Source: a bacterium (GTDB lineage Bacteria; DRYD01). From it: a DNA stretch of 19,373 nt. The position numbers and the translations under genes were made by a program. The stretch is from assembly GCA_030549815.1 (NCBI GenBank), contig JAUQQQ010000006.1, forward strand, positions 1 to 19,373, in the 5' to 3' direction. Positions 13,828-19,373 of the stretch are shown here, piece by piece (positions within the stretch are counted from its first letter, which is position 1; each line of letters starts with the position of its first letter). Below the pieces are notes generated by a model, which had not been told where the DNA came from, did not search any database, and saw only the letters and a list, made by a program, of their open reading frames with translations.

Positions 13828-15150
13828 ATGAAGAATATTTTATTTATTGATTTAGGTAGTAGAAATACAAAATATGGGCTATTTAGATTTCATGATGAAA
13901 ATTCAAAGAATGGAAGTGATATCTTAGAACCAATACTTGTTGGAATATCGGATACTCAAGGTATAAATTTAGGTAGAGTCGTAGATTACTACGAATACGA
14001 AAATTTTATTAATAATCTCTTTGCTAAAATTAAAAATGATACCAATATTAATTCAATAGACAATGTATTCATTAGTGTTGGGGGGTATAATCTATATACA
14101 ACTATTTCTTCACTAAAAGAGGAAGTTAGTAATCAAGAAATAACTACGGAATTTATTCAAAATTGGATATCAGGTAAAGCCAAAATTGGAAAAATAGATA
14201 TGAACAAATTTGTTGCTATCCCAGAAGAATACGAGAATATCATCTCAATTTTACCAAGAATGTATATAATAGATTCTATCGATAGAACATACAATCCCTT
14301 TGGGTTAACAGCCAAAAATTCTATAGAGGTTGAGTTGTTAATATGTTCAGTTGGTACAGACTATAAAAAAACAATTCTTAAACCTTTTGAAAAAATGTCC
14401 TATGAATTTACTGATAATTTTTCTTTGGCTCAGAAAAATACCATTTCTTTCTTACCAAATATTGTTAATTATTCAAAGGCATTGGGAAGTTATAAAGTTT
14501 TAAAGGACTATCCACCTTTTGCTCTAATGGACTTTGGTTATTCTACAATAGAGGTTTTTATAATCTTAGAAGGAACACCATACACGAGAGTCTACATAAA
14601 AAGGGGTTTAAGAAATCTTCTTAAAGATATCTCTTTTTCCTTGGGAACTGATATGAATGAAGCAGAAAATATTTTGAATGAAATAGGAGATATTAGCAAA
14701 AAAGATACGGATGAATATATAACATATACCCCTATATTTGGTTCTAAAACTTTAACACAAGAAAAAGTTTCAAAAAGCATTTTAGTGGAAACAGTAATAT
14801 ACCCTCGGTTAGAAGAGATCTCTAAACTAGTAAAAGCAGCAGTTTCAAATGTCTTTAATTTGAGTATTATATCAAATATTATCTTGGTTGGTGGGGGAGC
14901 AAAAATTAAGGGAATAAACAAAGTCTTTTACAATCTTTTTGAAACTAAATTCTCTTTCTTTGAAACACAAGATGAAAAATTTAAAGACTATCAGTTAGTT
15001 AATCTTTATGGTATGAAAGAAAGTTTTGTTTTTAAAGTAAAAGAGGATTTAAAAAGAAATAAGTACCCTGCTTTAAAAGTGGTTAATAATACTTCCTCAA
15101 AGAACGTTATTGAAAAGGTTTGGCATTTCTTTAAAAATTACTTCTTCTAA
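13828..15150 (+). CDS. ftsA: FtsA-like actin-fold cell-division protein
   Basis: FtsA is an actin-fold ATPase that tethers FtsZ to the membrane at the division site. The 440-residue protein shows phosphate-1 motif IDLGSRNTKYG (7-17), the FtsA-type 1C segment ending in MYIIDSIDRTYNPFGLTAKN (145-164), phosphate-2 DFGYSTIEV (235-243) and adenosine motif VGGGAKIKGI (354-363). The C-terminus ends in the amphipathic VIEKVWHFFKNYFF, like the FtsA membrane anchor. Both phosphate loops deviate from the usual DIGT and DIGGGT forms, so it is divergent. The related PilM is the main alternative, but no pil genes are near and the 1C domain favours FtsA. An in-frame TAA at 13813-13815 fixes the start, which has no Shine-Dalgarno site. 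Confidence 0.7.
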   Translation: MKNILFIDLGSRNTKYGLFRFHDENSKNGSDILEPILVGISDTQGINLGRVVDYYEYENFINNLFAKIKNDTNINSIDNVFISVGGYNLYTTISSLKEEVSNQEITTEFIQNWISGKAKIGKIDMNKFVAIPEEYENIISILPRMYIIDSIDRTYNPFGLTAKNSIEVELLICSVGTDYKKTILKPFEKMSYEFTDNFSLAQKNTISFLPNIVNYSKALGSYKVLKDYPPFALMDFGYSTIEVFIILEGTPYTRVYIKRGLRNLLKDISFSLGTDMNEAENILNEIGDISKKDTDEYITYTPIFGSKTLTQEKVSKSILVETVIYPRLEEISKLVKAAVSNVFNLSIISNIILVGGGAKIKGINKVFYNLFETKFSFFETQDEKFKDYQLVNLYGMKESFVFKVKEDLKRNKYPALKVVNNTSSKNVIEKVWHFFKNYFF

Positions 15151-15152
15151 TT

Positions 15153-15689
15153 ATGCGAAAAGCTAATTTGATAAAAATTAGAGAAATTTCAGAAGATGAT
15201 ATTCAAAGGGCTCAAGAATTTTTGGAATACTTTAATTCTCTTGTTGAGGAAGAAGCAATGATATGTTTGGATAGAAAAAAAAATTTAGAACAAGAAATAA
15301 AATGGTTAAATTCTAATTTAGAAGCACAACAAAAAAAGAAAAAAGTTGTTACTATTGCAGAAGATGAAAAAAATCGGAGAATAGTGGGCATAGCTGAGAT
15401 TACCTTGAAAAGTGGAAGGCAAAGTCATGTTGGAGAATTGGGTATATCGGTTAAGAAGGAATACCGTGGAAAGGGTGTCGGAAAAATGTTATTGGATAGT
15501 GTTTTGAGTTTAGCAGTAGAAAAGTTGGATCCTAAACCGCAAATTATCAGACTTTCTGTCTTTTCAGAAAATGATGTTGCTATAAATTTATACCGAAAAG
15601 CTGGGTTTATTGAAGTGGCAGTTGTTCCTGAACAATATCAATATAAGGGTAAAAAAGTAGACGAAATTATAATGATAAAGAAGGTATAA
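15153..15689 (+). CDS. GNAT-family N-acetyltransferase
   Basis: This is an acetyl-CoA-dependent acyltransferase; the substrate is unknown. The 178-residue protein has the GNAT core: strand and motif A in ELGISVKKEYRGKGVGKMLL (95-114), where R105-G-K-G-V-G110 is the pyrophosphate loop, and motif B in SENDVAINLYRKAGFIE (138-154). These resemble RimI-like protein N-terminal acetylases and other small-molecule GNATs. A charged helical insertion lies at about 40-65. It begins 2 bases after the ftsA stop with no evident Shine-Dalgarno site, so it is likely translated by coupling. Family confident, specific function not assignable. Confidence 0.85.
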   Translation: MRKANLIKIREISEDDIQRAQEFLEYFNSLVEEEAMICLDRKKNLEQEIKWLNSNLEAQQKKKKVVTIAEDEKNRRIVGIAEITLKSGRQSHVGELGISVKKEYRGKGVGKMLLDSVLSLAVEKLDPKPQIIRLSVFSENDVAINLYRKAGFIEVAVVPEQYQYKGKKVDEIIMIKKV

Positions 15690-15724
15690 AATTTGAATTT
15701 TGTTAAATAAAGAAGGAGAAGAGT

Positions 15725-16699
15725 ATGTTTGGAGTTAAAATATCGGGATTAGGAATGTACATACCTACGAAAAAAGTTTCAAATTTCGACCTTGAGAAAA
15801 TAATGGATACAACTGACGAATGGATTTATCAAAGAACAGGTATAAAATATAGATATATTGCTGAAAACGGGAATACCACTTCTGATTTGGCTCTTAAAGC
15901 AAGCCAAGAAGCAATAGCTAATTCAAATGTCAATTCTATTGATTATATCATAGTTGCAACTAATTCTCCGGATTACATTATTCCTGCTACTTCGTCAGTT
16001 TTGCAAGGAAAATTGGGTATTAATGCAGGAAGTTTAGATGTATTTTCAGGTTGTACGGCTTTTGTTTATGCTCTTATTGTAGCTTCTTCTTTGATAAAAT
16101 CTAATATGGCAAAAAATGTACTTTTAGTTGGTTCTGAAACAATTTCTAAATATTTGGATTGGGAAGATAGAACAGTTTCAATATTGCTTGGTGATGGAGC
16201 TGGGGCTTTTGTATTATCCCAAGTTGAGGACCCTAATGTGGGAATAATCGATGCTAACGTAGGGACTGATGGTAGTAAAGCAGAATTAATATTCATCCCT
16301 GTTGGTGGTACCAAAGAACCTTTTTATCAACAAGCGGTAGAAGAAAAAAAAGTTTATCTTAAAATGCAAGGTAGAGAAGTTTTTAAAACCGTTGTATCTC
16401 TCATTCCTGAGGAGATAAAAAAATTATTAGATAAAAATGGTTTGAAACCTAACGATGTGAATCTGTATATATTCCACCAAGCAAATATAAGAATAATTAA
16501 TGCTATAGTGGAAAGTTTAGGAATAGATGAGAAAAGAGTTTATAATAATATTGAGGTTTATGCTAATACATCTGCTGCTTCGGTTCCCATTGCTTTTTAT
16601 GAATCGTATAAAAAAGGTATGGTAAAAGAAGGAGATTTGGTTTTGTTTTCGGCTTTTGGAGCTGGTTTAACATGGGCTAACGTCCTGTGGAAATTATAA
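15725..16699 (+). CDS. fabH: 3-oxoacyl-ACP synthase III (FabH)
   Basis: FabH condenses acetyl-CoA (or a branched primer) with malonyl-ACP to start fatty-acid synthesis. The 324-residue thiolase-fold protein has a complete catalytic triad: Cys110 in DVFSGCTAF, His251 in YIFHQANIR and Asn281 in YANTSAASVP. It also has the substrate-side motif TDEWIYQRTGIKYRYI (30-45) and the C-terminal SAFGAGLTWA (309-318). The ATG follows AAGGAG (15713-15718) at a normal distance. No other fab genes or acpP are near. It forms a same-strand run with the GNAT gene upstream and pdo downstream. Family members in other condensations exist, but length and motifs fit true FabH. Confidence 0.93.
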   Translation: MFGVKISGLGMYIPTKKVSNFDLEKIMDTTDEWIYQRTGIKYRYIAENGNTTSDLALKASQEAIANSNVNSIDYIIVATNSPDYIIPATSSVLQGKLGINAGSLDVFSGCTAFVYALIVASSLIKSNMAKNVLLVGSETISKYLDWEDRTVSILLGDGAGAFVLSQVEDPNVGIIDANVGTDGSKAELIFIPVGGTKEPFYQQAVEEKKVYLKMQGREVFKTVVSLIPEEIKKLLDKNGLKPNDVNLYIFHQANIRIINAIVESLGIDEKRVYNNIEVYANTSAASVPIAFYESYKKGMVKEGDLVLFSAFGAGLTWANVLWKL

Positions 16700-16720
16700 A
16701 ATAAAGGAGGTAAAAAAATT

Positions 16721-17422
16721 ATGTTCTTAACAGAAGAAGATAGAAATGAAATAAGAAATCAATTAGGAAAGCTAAAGAATGAAACTGAACTCATACTTTT
16801 TTCTCAGAAAATAGGATGTGAATATTGCACGGAAACAGAGCAACTATTAAAAGAATTAACTGAAACTCTATCAAATCTTAAACTTGTTGTATATAATCCT
16901 GTTCTTGATGAAACAATTTCAAAAAAATACGGTGTTGATAAAGAATTACCTGTTATAGGAGTAAAATCTTCAACTAATCCTAATACTGAGAATGTCAAAT
17001 TTTTAGGTATTCCTGCGGGTTATGAGTTTACTTGGTTGTTATCATTGATTAATATGGTCGCAAATGATAAATATCCATTACAACCTTCAACTGTTGATGA
17101 AATAAGGAAGATAGATTCTTTATTAGGACTTAAAGGAGCAGAATTGGAATTAATGGTTTTTGTTACTCCAACTTGCCCTTACTGTCCTATAATGACGATT
17201 AATTCAACATCTTTTGCTTTATTGGCAAAAAATATAAAAGCTTTATTAGTTGAAGTTTCTGAGTTTCCTCACTATGCTCAACAATATTCTGTCATGGGGG
17301 TTCCTAAAACTGTTTTAAAACTAAAAGTAGGAGATGTTATAAAAGAAGCATTTATTGAGGGAGCTTTGCCAGAAAATAAGTTTGTCGAAAAAATAAAAGA
17401 ATTCATAGAAAAAAATATGTAG
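16721..17422 (+). CDS. pdo: Protein disulfide oxidoreductase (PDO), two glutaredoxin/thioredoxin domains
   Basis: PDO forms, breaks or shuffles disulfides in the cytoplasm and is typical of thermophiles that use disulfides to stabilise proteins. The 233-residue protein has two fused thioredoxin-fold units with redox sites Cys33-Glu-Tyr-Cys36 (GCEYC) and Cys152-Pro-Tyr-Cys155 (TCPYC). Both cis-proline segments are present (ELPVIG at 75-80 and GVPKTV in the second unit). No signal peptide is seen, so it is cytoplasmic. A very strong AAAGGAGGT (16703-16711) precedes the ATG, suggesting high expression. Its stop TAG is directly followed by the sufS ATG, linking thiol redox and sulfur mobilisation. 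Confidence 0.9.
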   Translation: MFLTEEDRNEIRNQLGKLKNETELILFSQKIGCEYCTETEQLLKELTETLSNLKLVVYNPVLDETISKKYGVDKELPVIGVKSSTNPNTENVKFLGIPAGYEFTWLLSLINMVANDKYPLQPSTVDEIRKIDSLLGLKGAELELMVFVTPTCPYCPIMTINSTSFALLAKNIKALLVEVSEFPHYAQQYSVMGVPKTVLKLKVGDVIKEAFIEGALPENKFVEKIKEFIEKNM

Positions 17423-18658
17423 ATGAATTACTATTTCGACGTTTTTAAGATTAGAAAAGATTTTCCATTTTTTATTAATAATCCCGATATAATTTACTTA
17501 GACTCTGCAGCTACTTCTCATAAGCCTTCTATAGTTATCGAAAAAGAAAAAGAGTTTTATGAAAAGTATAACTGTAATGTTCATAGAACATCGGGGAGTT
17601 TTTCATTAAAAGTTGAAGAAATGTGTGAGAATAGTAGAAAAACAATAGCAAATTTCCTAAATTGTGATGAATCTGAAATATTCTTTACTTACAGCGCAAC
17701 TTATGGAATAAATTACATCGCATATTTTCTGTGTATTAATGAATATTTGGGAAATGATGATGAAGTTATTATTACTGAAATGGAACATCATGCTAATTTG
17801 TTACCTTTTCTTAATTTATCGAAAATATTTGGATTTAAAGTGAAGGTATGGAAAATGAATGAAAAATTGGAATTAGATATTGAGGAGTTGCAGAAAATAA
17901 TAAGCGATAAAACAAAATTGTTAGCAGTAACCCACATGTCAAATGTTTTAGGAGTAGTAAATGATATTGAGAATATCGTTAAAATTTGTAAAGATAGGGG
18001 ATTAATGGTTTTGGTTGATGGGGCACAGGGTATTGTTCATAATCATGTTGATTTGAAAAAATGGGATTTGGATTTTTATGTTTTTTCTGCTCATAAACTG
18101 TATGGTCCTTTGGGGTTAGGAGTTGTTTATGTAAATAAAAAACATTCTAAAAAGAAAAAACCTGCTTTTAGTGGTGGGTCGATGATAAGCTATGTTTCTC
18201 TTGATAAAATAACTTATCTTGATTCACCTTATTTCTTTGAGCCTGGCACTCAAGCTTTTGCACAAATTTTCGCTTTTAAATATGCTATAGAATATTTAAA
18301 AAATCTTAATCTTGAAAAAGTAAAAATGTATGAAATTGGTTTAACTAAGTATTTATTGGAAAAACTAAAAGAGTTAGATTTTGTGGAGATTTATGGTAAT
18401 TACGAGGAAGTAAATGATAAGCGTTTTGCGATCGTTCCGTTTAATGTAGTGAATTTGCATTCACATGATGTTTCCTTTGTGGTGGATAGGTTTAATGTGT
18501 TGATTAGAGTAGGACATCACTGTGCTCAGTTGATACATCATAAACTTGGAATCCCTGGTAGTTGCAGAGTTAGTATAGCTTTTTATAACACCAAAGAGGA
18601 TATAGATAAATTTATCGAAGCTCTTAAACAAGTAAAATTCTTAATATCCAAAAATTAG
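17423..18658 (+). CDS. sufS: Cysteine desulfurase, SufS/CsdA family
   Basis: SufS uses pyridoxal phosphate to take sulfur from cysteine as a persulfide for Fe-S cluster or thio-cofactor synthesis. The 411-residue fold-type I aminotransferase begins FKIRKDFPFF and YLDSAATSHKP (25-35). It has the PLP-stacking His in EMEHHAN (119-125), Asp199 in VDGAQG, the Schiff-base Lys225 in SAHKLYGPLG, and catalytic Cys367 in RVGHHCAQ, followed by SCRVSIAFYNT. All are typical of group II desulfurases. The start codon touches the pdo stop (TAGATG) with no own Shine-Dalgarno site, so reinitiation is likely. No sufBCD or sufU follows; a hairpin terminator does. Confidence 0.92.
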   Translation: MNYYFDVFKIRKDFPFFINNPDIIYLDSAATSHKPSIVIEKEKEFYEKYNCNVHRTSGSFSLKVEEMCENSRKTIANFLNCDESEIFFTYSATYGINYIAYFLCINEYLGNDDEVIITEMEHHANLLPFLNLSKIFGFKVKVWKMNEKLELDIEELQKIISDKTKLLAVTHMSNVLGVVNDIENIVKICKDRGLMVLVDGAQGIVHNHVDLKKWDLDFYVFSAHKLYGPLGLGVVYVNKKHSKKKKPAFSGGSMISYVSLDKITYLDSPYFFEPGTQAFAQIFAFKYAIEYLKNLNLEKVKMYEIGLTKYLLEKLKELDFVEIYGNYEEVNDKRFAIVPFNVVNLHSHDVSFVVDRFNVLIRVGHHCAQLIHHKLGIPGSCRVSIAFYNTKEDIDKFIEALKQVKFLISKN

Positions 18659-18685
18659 TTAATTTAACAAATAATTTTACAAAAA

Positions 18686-18709
18686 TCAGATAAAGATCTG
18701 AATTTTTTT
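18686..18709 (+). terminator. Intrinsic terminator after sufS
   Basis: TCAGAT (18686-18691) pairs with ATCTGA (18696-18701) around the loop AAAG, followed by a run of seven T. It lies 28 bases after the sufS stop. The stem is short and AT-rich, so it may be leaky, with the stronger hairpin further on as backup. Confidence 0.65.
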
Positions 18710-18809
18710 CTATATTACAGTAAAACTTTAAAATGAGTTAAATTGTAGTAGTAATTATTTGAATGTAAAGAGAATTAAATAATTGTCAAAATAAAAAAAA
18801 ACAAAAAAT

Positions 18810-18840
18810 AAAAAGGGGGGCTTTTACAGCCCCCCTTTTT
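18810..18840. terminator. Strong bidirectional terminator between sufS and hsp20
   Basis: GGGGGGC (18815-18821) pairs with GCCCCCC (18829-18835) around a 7-base loop, flanked by A5 on the left and T5 on the right. It therefore works in both directions and ends the convergent sufS and hsp20 transcripts. Confidence 0.93.
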
Positions 18841-18861
18841 ACTAATCTCTAAACCCTAATC

Positions 18862-19338
18862 TTATGAGATTTTAACTTTGTGTCCTTGTGGATTTGAGGT
18901 TGTTAATGGGAGAGTAATTCTCAAAACGCCGTTTTCATATTTTGCATTAACTTGTTGTGTATTAACTGGGAATGGGAGAGAAACTTGTCTGTAGAAGCTT
19001 CCAAATGGGTATTCATACATATAGAATGTTGGGGTATTATTTTCTCCCCATGGGCTCTTATAGGTTCCACTTATTGTTAATGTATCTTCGGTTACATTAA
19101 CTTCTAATTGGTCTTTGTTTAATCCAGGAACGAAGCATTCTACGAATAGTGTATTGTTTTCAACCCACATATTCATTGGGGGTAACCAGGTCCATGTTGG
19201 TGTAGATGTGGTTGTTGAAGAAGGGGTAGAGAGTCCGAAAACTTCTCCCATTAAGTTTTCTACCAAGTTGTGAATTCTTTCGAGTTCAGATAACATTGAT
19301 CTTCTTCCTAAAGGTCTTCTTTCTCTGAGTGTTAACAT
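18862..19338 (-). CDS. hsp20: Small heat-shock protein, Hsp20/alpha-crystallin family
   Basis: Small heat-shock proteins hold unfolding proteins as large oligomers without ATP. In the 158-residue protein an arginine-rich N-terminal arm (1-35) leads to a Ser/Thr/Pro linker (38-50), then the alpha-crystallin domain: MWVENNTLFVECFVPGLNKD (57-76), LEVNVTEDTLTISG (78-91), and the signature YENGVLRITLP (134-144). The usual C-terminal I-x-I/V oligomer motif appears only as VKI at the very end (155-157). GGAGGTGAT (19344-19352) precedes the ATG, predicting strong translation. The promoter lies outside the window; a strong shared terminator follows the stop. Confidence 0.93.
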   Translation of the reverse strand: MLTLRERRPLGRRSMLSELERIHNLVENLMGEVFGLSTPSSTTTSTPTWTWLPPMNMWVENNTLFVECFVPGLNKDQLEVNVTEDTLTISGTYKSPWGENNTPTFYMYEYPFGSFYRQVSLPFPVNTQQVNAKYENGVLRITLPLTTSNPQGHKVKIS

Positions 19339-19343
19339 ACCTT

Positions 19344-19352
19344 ATCACCTCC
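19344..19352 (-). promoter_or_regulatory. Shine-Dalgarno site of hsp20
   Basis: GGAGGTGAT lies five bases before the hsp20 ATG. It supports the chosen start and shows that this organism uses the full consensus at strongly expressed genes. Confidence 0.85.
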
Positions 19353-19373
19353 GTGTTTATTTAGTTTTTCCTT

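Noticed and set aside
13770-13850. 26-codon frame beginning MLFFVEILFRDGFK after GGAGGAGG
   Set aside because: The Shine-Dalgarno bases touch the ATG, leaving no spacer, and no family is recognisable; kept only as a point in the ftsA start finding.
14592-14921. 109-codon minus-strand frame opposite ftsA
   Set aside because: Antisense to the conserved phosphate-2 and adenosine motifs of ftsA; no start signal.
13828-15150. PilM of a type IV pilus
   Set aside because: Actin-fold motifs would allow it, but the 1C-domain motif with NPFGL, the C-terminal amphipathic helix and the lack of pil genes favour FtsA.

Overview
The window is AT-rich DNA from a thermophilic bacterium. Bacterial identity follows from IF-2, SecG, FtsA, FabH and consensus Shine-Dalgarno sites (the 9-mer GGAGGTGAT occurs before several starts). 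A hot habitat is suggested by a two-domain protein disulfide oxidoreductase (PDO), a protein typical of thermophiles and hyperthermophiles, together with a small heat-shock protein and a complete type I-B CRISPR-Cas locus. The phylum cannot be assigned from sequence reading alone.

Layout. Positions 1-1123 hold no intact gene. They contain an AT-rich stretch whose first ~28 bases resemble a type I CRISPR repeat, then two decayed, GC-rich, structured segments that look like 3' ends of IS200/IS605 tnpB genes with their omegaRNA-like tails. From 1124 to 9477 (minus strand) lies a full type I-B operon in the order cas6 - cas8b(csh1) - cas7(csh2) - cas5 - cas3 - cas4 - cas1 - cas2, with nearly every junction overlapping or only a few bases apart. 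From 9645 to 13694, on the same strand, sits a housekeeping operon: nucleotide-sugar dehydrogenase (ugd) - infB - gcvH - secG. Divergent from it, plus-strand genes run from 13828 to 18658: a divergent ftsA, a GNAT acetyltransferase, fabH, pdo and sufS. A minus-strand hsp20 closes the window and shares a strong bidirectional terminator with the sufS side.

How the genes work together. Cas6 cuts the pre-crRNA; Cas8b, Cas7, Cas5 and the small subunit Cas11 form Cascade; Cas3 degrades the target; Cas4, Cas1 and Cas2 acquire spacers. The most interesting signal is inside cas8b. A perfect Shine-Dalgarno sequence precedes an in-frame ATG at 7298 and would yield a separate 125-residue C-terminal protein, the expected internally translated Cas11b. 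Other points are an AT-only hairpin whose loop is the cas7 stop codon, a divergent ugd/ftsA promoter region where neither start has a Shine-Dalgarno site, and a solitary gcvH.
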